A DNA stretch of 64,000 bases, from contig JAJFTP010000081.1 in assembly GCA_021372895.1 (NCBI GenBank), forward strand, positions 1 through 64,000, written 5' to 3'. Below the pieces are notes generated by a model that ran no database searches, was not told the origin of the DNA, and saw only the letters and a list, made by a program, of their open reading frames with translations. The translations under genes were made by a program, and so were the position numbers. Shown piece after piece: positions 17,946-26,328 of the stretch; the stretch's first letter is position 1; each line of letters begins with the position of its first letter. This DNA is from Synergistaceae bacterium (GTDB lineage: Bacteria > Synergistota > Synergistia > Synergistales > Synergistaceae).

Positions 17946-17979
17946 TGACGGCTCCGGGACTGCACTCCCGGGGCCGTCA
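17946..17979 (+). terminator. Probable terminator of the corrinoid region
   Basis: A 14-bp stem (one G-T pair), TGACGGCTCCGGGA against TCCCGGGGCCGTCA, with a 6-nt loop, 30 bp after the receptor stop. The following sequence (ATTATGG) is only weakly U-rich. Confidence 0.6.
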
Positions 17980-18064
17980 ATTATGGGGCAAATATATGCC
18001 GATGTTGGAATATTTGTCACAATAGGCTGTGCACATGTCCGAGAAAAGTGGTATATTTTATGCC

Positions 18065-18859
18065 ATGATTATCGACTTTCACACTCATGTCTTTCCCGAT
18101 AATTTTGCTGATCACGCGATGAAAACCCTTGCGGAGAACGCGAATGTTGCTTATTCCGCCCCGGCTACGGTAAGCGGGCTTACACGCGTCATGGACGAGT
18201 GTGGGGTCGATCGCTCTGTCGCACTGCACGTTGTAACGAAGGAAAACCAGCATGAGAACATATTGCGTTTTGCGAAGGCGATAGATTCGGAGCGAATAAT
18301 CTCATTTGGCTCCGTTCTGCCAAGCTCGGTATACGCCCTTGAGTATGTATGGAAGATCTCTGATGAAGGACTTAAGGGAATGAAGCTGCATCCGGCTCTC
18401 CAGCGTATCCGCCCCGACGACATAAAATTCTTTCCGATATATGACCTTGCCCGTGCACTGAATCTCATCGTGACGTTCCATGTGGGTTTCGATCCGTCAT
18501 ATCCGGATGAACTGCTGGCGCCGCCCGTGTCTGTGGTGAACATCGTAAAAAACTTTCCCGGATTGAAGATCGTTGCAGCGCACATGGGCGGGCTGAAAAT
18601 GGCACGGGACGTTTTTGACAGCGTAGCCGGCAAGGCTGATATTTATATGGATACCGCATATTGCGCGGATCCCTGGCTTGACAAGGGGCTTCTCAAAGAG
18701 ATCATAAGAAAACACGGAGCTGAACGCATACTTTTTGGCAGCGATTACCCATGGCATCTGCCTTCTCAGGAGATAAACATGATACGTGCTTTGGACATTT
18801 CGGAGGAAGAGAAGTCTATGATACTCGGCGGCAATGCCGTGAGGCTGCTTGGATCATAG
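18065..18859 (+). CDS. Amidohydrolase family protein (TIM-barrel metal-dependent hydrolase)
   Basis: 264 residues from ATG 18065 (MIIDFHTHVFPDNF). A frame reaching back to 18029 exists, but the HxH motif expected at the very N-terminus favours 18065. Landmarks are DFHTHVFPD, MKLHPALQRI (Lys), TFHVGFDPSYPDE, VAAHMGGLK and FGSDYPWHLPSQEI (Asp). These place it in the amidohydrolase-2 / TatD-like group containing decarboxylases and hydrolases of aromatic or lactone substrates. Substrate unknown. No clear operon partners. Confidence 0.82.
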   Translation: MIIDFHTHVFPDNFADHAMKTLAENANVAYSAPATVSGLTRVMDECGVDRSVALHVVTKENQHENILRFAKAIDSERIISFGSVLPSSVYALEYVWKISDEGLKGMKLHPALQRIRPDDIKFFPIYDLARALNLIVTFHVGFDPSYPDELLAPPVSVVNIVKNFPGLKIVAAHMGGLKMARDVFDSVAGKADIYMDTAYCADPWLDKGLLKEIIRKHGAERILFGSDYPWHLPSQEINMIRALDISEEEKSMILGGNAVRLLGS

Positions 18860-18930
18860 CAATTTTCCGGCTCAATTGAAAAATGAGCACTCTTTGACGC
18901 GAGGGAGCTTCATTTAGAATGGAATAAGCG

Positions 18931-21210
18931 TTATCTTTCATTTAGTATTTGTTCGGACAAACATTTCACAGCATCCTTTACGCCGATCCCGTCCGGCGTA
19001 GCTCCGATACAGGCCGGGCAGCCGTTAGCGCATCCGCATGCGTTCAGCGCGTCAAGAGATGCCTTTACAAGTTTTTCTTTGAGTTCGTAAGTTCCTTCGG
19101 CGAGCCCGACTCCGCCCGGGATGTTGTCGACGACGAAGACAGCCGGCTGCCTGAGGTGCGGGTCTTCCAGCCGGCTGTATATCTGTATGTCGCCGCTGTC
19201 GCACATGAGGAAAAGAGGCGCGATGTTGCGTATAAGGTTGGAGAATCCGCTCATTGCGGCCCCGAGCTTAGGTGAGTCATGGGTGCCTTTCGGCATGGAT
19301 ATCCAGCACGCAGTCGTCTCCATTTGTTCCTCAGGCAGATTTATCTCTCCATGTCCGATGTTCTCGTGTGTTGTGAGCCTGATTTTTTTATATATTGACG
19401 GTGTTGAGGCTACAATGACTTCACCCCATCCGAAAAGCCCCTTATGTTCGAATTCTTCAATTACGTTTATACGCACCGAAGATTCTCCTTCGGTATAATA
19501 ATCAGCCGCGGTAGTTTTTACGAAGCATTGCCGCGTCTCCGTGTTTAGATCTTCGACAATGTAGGGGCGTCCTCCATGGAAGTATATAGCGCCGGGGAAT
19601 ATATGTGTAGGCGCAGAGTGCCTGTCCATGGTGCCTATGATCCCGGGCTTTTTCCCGTCCGATATGTCCGTTATAGTGTAGTTTTCGCCTATTGCATTCC
19701 GCAAAGACATTGATGCGGCGGGATACGAGTCCCCCTGCCAGTAATATGTCTTGCTTCCGAAATCGTCTGCGAGACGGAGCACCCCGTGCTGCGCCAGATA
19801 GTTGAGTATGGTGCTTATGTCCTGTCCTCCGAAATTTTCTCCCTCATGGAACGGGAGTTCGAATGCGGAACATCTGACGTGTCCGACCTCAATGTATGGG
19901 TTTGAAGCATCTATGCGTGCCAGCTCAGGCGAGGCGCCGAGGAGCCACTCCGGTCTTGCCGCTAGAAACTGGTCGAGAGGCAACGCAGTCGCGACCATGA
20001 CGGCGGCAGACAGCCCCCCGCCGCGTCTTCCGGCCCTTCCTATCTGCTGCCACGTCGAGGCGATACTGCCTGGGTAGCCGTGCAGGACTGCGAGTTCGAG
20101 GGAGCCAATGTCGATGCCGAGTTCCAGAGCGTTGGTGCAGACGACTCCGCGCAGCTTGCCGCTGCGCAGGTCCTGTTCGATGGTCCGGCGCTCCTTTGGC
20201 AGGTAGCCTCCTCTGTAACCCGTAACGATATCCGGATCCTTACCCTGTTCTGCGAGTCTTTTGCTCAGCAATTTCAGCAGCAGTTCAACGTTAAGGCGCG
20301 AACGGGTGAAGACTATGGTGCTTATTCCGCCGCAAAGAGCTTTTGATGCTATGCGTGCTGTCTCGAAAAGAGCAGAGCGTCTTATGCCCGTCTGTTTATC
20401 GATTACTGGCGGATCGTAGATGATGAACTCCTTTGCTGAAGAGGGGGCCCCATTTTCCGAAATCAGTTCCGCATGTCTGCCGATGAGAGCCTCGGCGTGT
20501 TCGGCAGGATTTGCTATGGTAGCGGAGCAGCAGATAAATACAGGGTGTGAGCCGTAGAATTTACAGATGCGCAGGAGCCTGGAAAAAAGGTTTGCCAGGT
20601 GCGAGCCGAATATACCCCGATAGGTGTGCAGTTCGTCGACGACGATAAATCTAAGATTTTGGAAAAACGGCGCCCATCTGGTGTGGTGGGGAAGAATGCC
20701 GGCGTTCAGCATATCGGGGTTGGTAATCATCACATTACTGTTATCCCGTGCTGTTGACCGCTGTGCGGCCGGAGTGTCTCCGTCGTATGTGGAGCAGTTG
20801 ATTTTTTCTCCGAGCACGGCAGAAAATTCGTCAAGCTCCATCATCTGATCCTGAGCAAGTGCCTTTGTCGGGAAGAGATACAGGGCACGGGATGCAGGGT
20901 CCTTCAGTATAGTGTCAATTACCGGAAGGTTGTAACAGAGTGTCTTGCCCGACGCGGTCGGTGTTACTATGACGACGTCATGCCCCGAGAGCGTAAGCGA
21001 TACCGCTTTGCTCTGGTGGGAGTAAAGAGATCCTATCCCGCGTGCTTTCAGTGTGGATACGAGACGCGGGTCAAGCCCGCCGAAACCGCCGAACAAAGCG
21101 TTGCGTGCCTGGAACCTTTCAATATAGGTTATTTCCCCGTCAAGTTTTGAAACCCACTCGGTGAACTCCGGTACAGATATATTTTTCTTTGCGAAAAAGG
21201 AATAAAACAA
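18931..21210 (-). CDS. MrfA-like DEAD/DEAH-box helicase with C-terminal Zn-binding DUF1998 domain
   Basis: 759 residues, close to Bacillus MrfA (YprA). Motif I is TPTASGKTLCYNLP, motif II DELHTYRG, motif III CSATIANP, and motif VI QIGRAGRRGGG. The C-terminus carries the four-cysteine cluster CGCANGCPACIG typical of MrfA/DUF1998 proteins. In Bacillus the family excises mitomycin-type DNA lesions. The start given is TTG 21208-21210, but no clear SD precedes it, so the true start is uncertain. It follows the TSUP gene by 9 bp on the same strand. Confidence 0.85.
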   Translation of the reverse strand: MFYSFFAKKNISVPEFTEWVSKLDGEITYIERFQARNALFGGFGGLDPRLVSTLKARGIGSLYSHQSKAVSLTLSGHDVVIVTPTASGKTLCYNLPVIDTILKDPASRALYLFPTKALAQDQMMELDEFSAVLGEKINCSTYDGDTPAAQRSTARDNSNVMITNPDMLNAGILPHHTRWAPFFQNLRFIVVDELHTYRGIFGSHLANLFSRLLRICKFYGSHPVFICCSATIANPAEHAEALIGRHAELISENGAPSSAKEFIIYDPPVIDKQTGIRRSALFETARIASKALCGGISTIVFTRSRLNVELLLKLLSKRLAEQGKDPDIVTGYRGGYLPKERRTIEQDLRSGKLRGVVCTNALELGIDIGSLELAVLHGYPGSIASTWQQIGRAGRRGGGLSAAVMVATALPLDQFLAARPEWLLGASPELARIDASNPYIEVGHVRCSAFELPFHEGENFGGQDISTILNYLAQHGVLRLADDFGSKTYYWQGDSYPAASMSLRNAIGENYTITDISDGKKPGIIGTMDRHSAPTHIFPGAIYFHGGRPYIVEDLNTETRQCFVKTTAADYYTEGESSVRINVIEEFEHKGLFGWGEVIVASTPSIYKKIRLTTHENIGHGEINLPEEQMETTACWISMPKGTHDSPKLGAAMSGFSNLIRNIAPLFLMCDSGDIQIYSRLEDPHLRQPAVFVVDNIPGGVGLAEGTYELKEKLVKASLDALNACGCANGCPACIGATPDGIGVKDAVKCLSEQILNER

Positions 21211-21219
21211 TTTGGATTT

Positions 21220-21978
21220 TTAACGGAATGTGTCGAATAAAATTTTGCCCGCGCTGATAAAAACAGCGATTGTGAGCAACCATCGTATCCACTTTTTGTC
21301 GCCACTGAGGTTGAAACGGGCTCCCATGTTGCCGCCGGCCATGCTTCCGAGAGCGAGTGCTGGCGCAGCATACCAGTTCACCATGCCGAACGATGCAAAG
21401 AGAATCAGGCTTGCCACGGTGTATAGCGCAGTGACTACTATCTTTATGATATTTGCTTCTTTCAGATCTTCCTTACAGCCGCCTACAATAGCCCATATAA
21501 GTAAAAAACCGACGCCGGCCTGAAGAAATCCGCCGTATATCCCGACGGCAAAGAGTACAACTGTGCGAACGACAGGTGAGAATGGTTCCCCTGAAGGGTT
21601 TTCCCACATCGTTGGTTTAACAATGAGCAGTAAACCCATAGTGCATATCGAAACAGCCGCAATGACGCGAAACGCTTTTGGAGGCATGTAGACAGCCGTC
21701 AGTGTCCCTATTATCGCACCCGCAACAGCAGGAATGATATACGGCCATACTTCGCGCCATTTTATTCTGCCGCGTTTGTGATACAGCCCCATGGCCGAGA
21801 AGTTCTGCAGCAGTATGGAGACGCGGTTCGTAGCGTTTGCGATGCCTAGATCCAGCCCGACGAAGTTAAGTATAGGCAGGGTGAGGAGCGAGCCTCCGCC
21901 TGCAATGACGTTGAGGAAGCCCGCGGCTGTCCCCGTGAGCGTTACAAAAATCAGCGGCAAAAAATTTGCGAACTCCAA
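21220..21978 (-). CDS. TSUP family transporter (TauE/SafE, sulfite/organosulfur exporter-like)
   Basis: A 252-residue polytopic membrane protein. It has two TSUP repeats, the first with GTAAGFLNVIAGGGSLLTLPILNFVGLDLGIANATNRVSIL and the second with GIYGGFLQAGVGFLLIWAIVGG. Members move sulfite, sulfoacetate or other small anions. The start is TTG 21976-21978, preceded by GGGGACATTATACT. It probably shares a transcript with the MrfA-like helicase; the functional link is not evident. Confidence 0.85.
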   Translation of the reverse strand: MEFANFLPLIFVTLTGTAAGFLNVIAGGGSLLTLPILNFVGLDLGIANATNRVSILLQNFSAMGLYHKRGRIKWREVWPYIIPAVAGAIIGTLTAVYMPPKAFRVIAAVSICTMGLLLIVKPTMWENPSGEPFSPVVRTVVLFAVGIYGGFLQAGVGFLLIWAIVGGCKEDLKEANIIKIVVTALYTVASLILFASFGMVNWYAAPALALGSMAGGNMGARFNLSGDKKWIRWLLTIAVFISAGKILFDTFR

Positions 21979-22028
21979 AGTATAATGTCCCCTTTTTCAT
22001 GTACAATTATAGACAGGTGGCGATGTCT

Positions 22029-22850
22029 ATGCTTAAAGTTACAGTTCTGGTAGATAATAATACACTTATTGACCGTTATTTTACAGGGGAGCCCGGCTTT
22101 TGTCTCTGGGTCGAGGCTGGAGCCAAAAAGATCCTTTTTGATACCGGCTACTCTGATGTGTTCATCCGCAATGCACAGCTCATGGGGCTGGATCCGGCGG
22201 AGCTTGACGCCATATTCCTCTCGCACGGGCACAATGACCATACCTGGGGGCTCAATCACCTTATTCAGTACTACGACAGGCGGCAAATAAAAAAAAGGCC
22301 GGAGCTTACAGCACATCATCAGGCGCTGGAAAGAAAACGCAGCGACGGGCTTGAGATAGGAATGGTCATGGCAAAGGAAGTCATCGACAAGTATTTCCTG
22401 ATGAAGCTTTCCTCCGGGCCTATGCGTATAACTGAACGACTTCTGTGGCTCGGTGAGATCCCCAGGAGGATAGAGAAAAATAAAGCTATAGGGAAGCGCA
22501 TCATAGACGGAAAAGAGTTTGACGATTTCTGTCATGATGATTCCGCGCTCGTCTATGAAGCTAATGGGGGTCTGGTGATACTAACAGGCTGTTCTCACTC
22601 GGGAATATGCAATATCATAGAATATGCACGCAGGCTCACTGGAACGGATAAAATACTTGATGTGCTGGGCGGTTTCCATATGCTGGACATGACACGGGAA
22701 GCAATGGCGGCAACCGTTGAGTATCTTGCGAAGGATCCTCCGGAGGTCATTCATCCGTGCCACTGCACCGACCTTAAAGCTAAGATGGCGCTTGCGTCTA
22801 AGATCAGCGTAGAAGAAGTCGGAGTGGGGCTTGAACTGCAATATGAGTGA
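22029..22850 (+). CDS. MBL-fold metallohydrolase (COG1237, dihydropterin/RFA-P synthase-like)
   Basis: 273 residues from ATG 22029, chosen because AGGTGG ends 9 nt before it; ATG 22023 is possible. Motifs are FDTGYSDVFIRNAQLMG, ILFLSHGHNDHTWGL-type metal site (LSHGHNDHTWG), LTGCSHSGICNIIEYAR and VLGGFHML, then HPCHCTDLKAK near the end. The GCSH(S/A)GI segment is typical of COG1237, named for a methanopterin-pathway-like activity, though bacterial members have unproven roles. A DtxR-type regulator gene follows after 15 bp. Confidence 0.82.
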   Translation: MLKVTVLVDNNTLIDRYFTGEPGFCLWVEAGAKKILFDTGYSDVFIRNAQLMGLDPAELDAIFLSHGHNDHTWGLNHLIQYYDRRQIKKRPELTAHHQALERKRSDGLEIGMVMAKEVIDKYFLMKLSSGPMRITERLLWLGEIPRRIEKNKAIGKRIIDGKEFDDFCHDDSALVYEANGGLVILTGCSHSGICNIIEYARRLTGTDKILDVLGGFHMLDMTREAMAATVEYLAKDPPEVIHPCHCTDLKAKMALASKISVEEVGVGLELQYE

Positions 22851-22865
22851 CGGAGGTCGATGGGT

Positions 22866-23231
22866 ATGCAGGAATCCGGAGAAAATTATCTCGAAACTAT
22901 ACTGATGTTAGGAGAGGAGAACGGCACTGTCCGTTCTATTGACATAGCGAACAAACTTGGCTACGCGAAGCCGAGTGTCAGCAGGGCAGTGGGATTGCTC
23001 AGGGAACGCGGCTTCATCACGATGGAGCAGAACGGCGAGCTTTTGCTTACGCAGAGCGGTTTTGAAAAGGCGAGCGCAATCTATGAACGCCATAAACTTA
23101 TATCGAAATTCTTCGTGGAACTCCTTGGTGTTGAAAAGGACGTCGCCGATCGTGATGCCTGCAGAATTGAGCATGTCATAAGCGAAGAGAGCTTCGAGAA
23201 GATAAAAAAATACGTTACGGACAAATTTTAG
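22866..23231 (+). CDS. DtxR/MntR family metal-dependent transcriptional regulator
   Basis: 121 residues: an N-terminal winged helix (ENYLETILMLGEENGTVRSIDIANKLGYAKPSVSRAVGLLRERGFI) and a dimerisation/metal-binding part with the Asp/His/Glu pattern (RHKLISKFFVELLGV, RDACRIEHVISEE). This matches short MntR-like DtxR proteins without the SH3-like domain. ATG 22866 is 9 nt after GGAGG. It probably forms an operon with the MBL gene. Its targets are not evident in the window. Confidence 0.88.
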   Translation: MQESGENYLETILMLGEENGTVRSIDIANKLGYAKPSVSRAVGLLRERGFITMEQNGELLLTQSGFEKASAIYERHKLISKFFVELLGVEKDVADRDACRIEHVISEESFEKIKKYVTDKF

Positions 23232-23312
23232 ACTGACGGTAATTTTAGACTAAAACAGCCGGACAACAAAAAAAGATTTTTTCAGCCGGCCGTCTTCTGT
23301 CTGCCGCTTTTA

Positions 23313-23870
23313 TTATTTTAAGAACAACCCGGTTTTGTTAAGCCGCTCTGCTATTACTGCGGCCAGAAAAGCCTTGAGGATGTCGCCTCCTATTGTGCTG
23401 AAAAGGCCTACCGCAAACACCTTAAACAGCGGCATTCCGTTTCCCGGCATCCAGAAGTTCATTATAACGTAGAGATGGACAAGACCTATTGTATAGACTG
23501 CGGCTATTCCAGACAGGCCTGAAAGAAAATATTCTTTTTTTGTGATGGGGAGACCTTTTTGACAGAGTGATTCCATAAATCTTCCTGATATCCATGCACA
23601 TGCAATAAAACCTATGATATAACCGAAAGACGGGGTCAGTATAGACCCAAGCCCGCCTCCACCTGTAAACACAGGAATGCCTATAAGTCCCATAAGCATG
23701 TAAAGAGCCTGTGATGCAGCTCCGCGTCTTGAGCCCAGAACGAGTCCCGCAAGCATGCATACAAGCGTCTGAAGCGTGAAGGGGACAATCGGGATGGGGA
23801 TCATTACGCGCGCACTTACCGCCGTCAATACCGCGAATATAGAAATCTGAGCCATCTCTTTAGTTTTCAT
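23313..23870 (-). CDS. bioY: BioY biotin transporter substrate-specific (S) component
   Basis: About 185 residues, six hydrophobic segments, with BioY landmarks: PIPIVPFTLQTLVCMLAGLVLGSRRGAASQALYMLMGLIGIPVFTGGGG and SFGYIIGFIACAWISGR. It is the ECF-type biotin S-component. The ATG at 23868-23870 is preferred. The further upstream ATG at 23877-23879 overlaps the predicted -10 box and could not be on the transcript. ATG 23853-23855 is a third option, with AAAGAG just ahead. A BirA-like operator and strong promoter lie immediately upstream. Confidence 0.88.
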   Translation of the reverse strand: MKTKEMAQISIFAVLTAVSARVMIPIPIVPFTLQTLVCMLAGLVLGSRRGAASQALYMLMGLIGIPVFTGGGGLGSILTPSFGYIIGFIACAWISGRFMESLCQKGLPITKKEYFLSGLSGIAAVYTIGLVHLYVIMNFWMPGNGMPLFKVFAVGLFSTIGGDILKAFLAAVIAERLNKTGLFLK

Positions 23871-23877
23871 GCCGAAC

Positions 23878-23906
23878 ATATTATGCCGGAGTTTTTATTA
23901 TGTCAA
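23878..23906 (-). promoter_or_regulatory. bioY promoter
   Basis: Reading leftward: TTGACA (23906-23901), 17-nt spacer, TAATAT (23883-23878). The expected transcription start, about 23870-23872, coincides with the preferred ATG, so the mRNA may be leaderless or nearly so. Confidence 0.7.
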
Positions 23907-23931
23907 CTATAAAAACTAAACTGGTTGACAT
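23900..23931. promoter_or_regulatory. BirA-like biotin operator
   Basis: A perfect inverted repeat ATGTCAAC - 16 nt - GTTGACAT. Layout and half-sites resemble the known BirA operator form TGTNAAC(C)-N14-(G)GTTNACA. The proximal half-site covers the -35 hexamer of bioY, so bound biotin-BirA would block the promoter. Confidence 0.72.
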
Positions 23932-23960
23932 GAGTTCGCATTACGGCTTTCTGCTTCAGA

Positions 23961-24683
23961 CTAAATGAACAATTGGACCAACACTACAGAAAGAATCAGC
24001 CCAGGCAGCATATTCATAACCCTTATCCTCATGGATCCCAGCAGATTTATGCCGATCGCCATGAGCATAAGACCGCCGGTGGCGCTCATTTCAGTTATCG
24101 CGGCATCGGACATAAACGGCTGTGCCCATCCTGCTGCTAGAGTGAGCGCCCCCTGATAGAGGAATACCGGTATGAAGGAGAAGATTACGCCAAAACCAAG
24201 AGATGCCGCCATTGCTACGGATGTCAGTCCGTCGATAAGTCCCTTTGCCAAAAGAAGCGATGGGTAGCCTCCGAGGCCCTCTTCAAACGATCCTAGCACA
24301 GCCATAGAACCGGTGCAGTATATCAGGCTGGTCGTTATAAAGCCTGTTGAGAAACCTTCAGCTGATTTACCAAAGCGTGACTCAAGAGCCTCGCTGCCGC
24401 GTTCAAGCCTTCCCTCAAGATCCAGCAGTTCACCTATGACTGAGCCTAGGGCAATGCTTGCAATAACTATAAGCGGCTGTCTTGTCTTTATTGCCATAGA
24501 CAGGCCAAGAGAGATCACAAAGAGCGCCATTCCCTGCACCGGAAGCTGCATTATCTTTTGCGGCAGTTTTTTTCTGACGGCAAGACCAAGAAGAGCTCCG
24601 CATATTATAAATATTGCATTTGCTATGCTGCCGAAGAGAGGGATGCCTACCAGAAATTCCAAAAAAATACCCCGCTTTGCCAT
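23961..24683 (-). CDS. DUF554 family membrane protein
   Basis: About 240 residues with seven or more hydrophobic segments. The DUF554 opening VGIPLFGSIANAIFIICGALLGLAVRKKLP is followed by GLSMAIKTRQPLIVIASIALGSVIGELLDLEGRLE and MSATGGLMLMAIGINLLG. The family resembles YdfK/YqgA-type proteins of unknown transport function. The start is uncertain: ATG 24683, TTG 24704 and TTG 24662 are all in frame and none has a good SD. A promoter is seen about 130 bp upstream. Confidence 0.82.
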   Translation of the reverse strand: MAKRGIFLEFLVGIPLFGSIANAIFIICGALLGLAVRKKLPQKIMQLPVQGMALFVISLGLSMAIKTRQPLIVIASIALGSVIGELLDLEGRLERGSEALESRFGKSAEGFSTGFITTSLIYCTGSMAVLGSFEEGLGGYPSLLLAKGLIDGLTSVAMAASLGFGVIFSFIPVFLYQGALTLAAGWAQPFMSDAAITEMSATGGLMLMAIGINLLGSMRIRVMNMLPGLILSVVLVQLFI

Positions 24684-24808
24684 GGCTGCGAAAGAATCGA
24701 ACAATGAAAAGGAAATCGTATGGCGCTTTCCTGATTTTGACCTTGCTATTGTTTGTCCGTCGTTAGGCCATTGTAGTAGTATGTCGGATCTACAGTTACC
24801 AAGTGATG

Positions 24809-24837
24809 ATTATATTGCGGTAATGATTATAACGCAA
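24809..24837 (-). promoter_or_regulatory. Promoter for the DUF554 gene
   Basis: Leftward TTGCGT (24837-24832), 17 nt, TATAAT (24814-24809). The leader to the gene would be about 120 nt. Confidence 0.55.
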
Positions 24838-24846
24838 ACTGTAGGG

Positions 24847-24875
24847 AAAAAGGAGCCGGCCGATCCGCCGGCTCC
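24847..24875 (-). terminator. Intrinsic terminator at the end of the 25-28 kb minus-strand block
   Basis: GGAGCCGGC (24852-24860) and GCCGGCTCC (24867-24875) form a perfect 9-bp stem with a 6-nt loop. On the minus strand the stem is followed by a U-run (the AAAAA at 24847-24851). It would end transcription coming from the racemase at 25141. Confidence 0.75.
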
Positions 24876-24969
24876 GCAGATCTTATATGATCGACAATTG
24901 CAGAAGCAAAATTTAAGCATCTGAATCTTTCAGTCCGTATCATTATTGAGCGAAGGACTTTCTTTTAAG

Positions 24970-25083
24970 ATGATAGCCGCAAGAACCTTTAACATTGATA
25001 AGGTCATGAAAGCGGGCAGAAATGGAAATGATCCCTGTCCCTGCGGAAGCGGTCTTAAATATAAGAGATGCCACGGAAGATAG
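24970..25083 (+). CDS. SEC-C motif microprotein (37 residues)
   Basis: ATG 24970 to TAG 25083. The C-terminal half is a complete SEC-C zinc-binding motif ([19 protein letters not shown], then HGR and stop). This is the element found at the C-terminus of SecA and in small standalone proteins. The N-terminal half ([16 protein letters not shown]) has no recognisable domain. ATG 25006 (MKAGRNGND) is an alternative start with AAGG just upstream. It lies on the plus strand between two minus-strand genes. It could be a real chaperone-like microprotein or the relic of a longer gene. Confidence 0.65.
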   Translation: MIAARTFNIDKVMKAGRNGNDPCPCGSGLKYKRCHGR

Positions 25084-25109
25084 GATGGGCATGATTCAGT
25101 TCAAAGCTG

Positions 25110-25143
25110 TTTTGAAAATTCCACTATACTTCAAACCAAATCA
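25110..25143 (-). repeat. 34-nt dispersed repeat, copy A
   Basis: Read on the minus strand, this copy matches 32 of 34 bases of the plus-strand copy at 37556-37589 (core TTTGAAGTATAGTGGAA). It begins on the stop codon of the racemase gene. Confidence 0.7.
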
Positions 25144-26202
25144 GCAAAAAAATTTCTCAACATAAGGTGATGTAGCTGCGGTCATCATGGCAGCATAATT
25201 GACGCGGAACGTCGCAGTTTCGCCAACTTCGGGAGGCTTATGTATGTTTTGGAGATCACACACGAGATGGTCGCTTGAAGCTCCGAGGATTTTTATTCCG
25301 GGGTCAAAAGGGAGCAACCCCTCAGGATAGATATCCTGCCTTCCTGCGGCAAGTATCCCGCGAAGGCGTGTTCCGTTATCATCAAAATAAGGTGTCCGTC
25401 CAAAGGCGTCAAAGCCCGGGATGCCCCATGGTTTGCTAGGCTTGAGCGCGATCTCGACCCATTCGGCAGAGAACTCCATCGTTTCCTGTTTGAGCCAGTT
25501 GAAAGGCTCCCATGCTATCGCACCTCTCAGCATTGCACTGCCAGCCCGTATTTGATTGATCCCTTCAGGTAAAGTTCCTTCATGAAGCATAGGAACGCTT
25601 GTCGTTCCGCCTATTGAAATCGTTTCCAGCGGATAACCTACCATTTCCTCAATGATCTCGCTACACCTTACAACGTGTGACAGGTTCTCCACGGAAGGAA
25701 GTATCCCGCCAAAACATCCGAGGTTAGTTCCTGCTCCCGCTATTCTGACACGATCCAGTCCTTTCAGCTGTTCTTTCATTTTCATAAGCTCGTCGGCCAT
25801 TATCCCTTCGCGCAGGTCCCCTGCTTCGACCATAATGATAACTTTGTAATTTTTCTTTTTGAGACGGCATTCCTCTTCCAGCAGAGAAAGCGATCTTCCG
25901 CTCGATATAAGTGTCGAATCCGTCAGTTCGAGAATTTCCTCGATCTCTCCGGGCATCGGTATGCGTATCAGTAAAAATTTACAGCTAAGTCCGGAATTTT
26001 TCTGTTTTCTTATATTGTCCAGCCTGCTGTCCGCTAAACCTGTACAGCCGCCTTCTATAAATATCCGCCCTAGTTCGGGCGCACCGCACAACCCTTTTGT
26101 AACTCCCCAGAGTTCCACTCCCCGCTCTTTCGCCACGCGTGAAAGGATCATAGTATTTTCATATATCGGATCACGGAATATCTTCAGAATCGGATTTTTC
26201 AA
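25141..26202 (-). CDS. Alanine/ornithine racemase family PLP-dependent enzyme
   Basis: 353 residues from TTG 26200-26202, chosen because GGAGGAG lies 6-7 nt upstream; the frame continues to 26274 without homologous sequence. The N-terminal barrel has LWGVTKGLCGAPELGRIFIEGGCTGLADSRLDNI, where VTKG carries the PLP lysine. GTNLGCFGGILPS, ISIGGTTSVPMLHEG and IRAGSAMLRG follow. This pattern and length match ornithine racemase (Orr) of clostridial ornithine fermenters more than Alr. It is the last gene of a minus-strand amino-acid block. Whether the substrate is ornithine, lysine or another amino acid is open. Confidence 0.8.
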   Translation of the reverse strand: MKNPILKIFRDPIYENTMILSRVAKERGVELWGVTKGLCGAPELGRIFIEGGCTGLADSRLDNIRKQKNSGLSCKFLLIRIPMPGEIEEILELTDSTLISSGRSLSLLEEECRLKKKNYKVIIMVEAGDLREGIMADELMKMKEQLKGLDRVRIAGAGTNLGCFGGILPSVENLSHVVRCSEIIEEMVGYPLETISIGGTTSVPMLHEGTLPEGINQIRAGSAMLRGAIAWEPFNWLKQETMEFSAEWVEIALKPSKPWGIPGFDAFGRTPYFDDNGTRLRGILAAGRQDIYPEGLLPFDPGIKILGASSDHLVCDLQNIHKPPEVGETATFRVNYAAMMTAATSPYVEKFFC

Positions 26203-26328
26203 ATGTACTCCTCCACTCTGCCCGCGGAAACTACAGGGTAAAATCATATAACAATCAAGCAGAAGGCCCTCCATATATACAGTTCCGTTATGCCGGTCCC
26301 TTACGGAGAAGAGACCGGCATTTATTGT

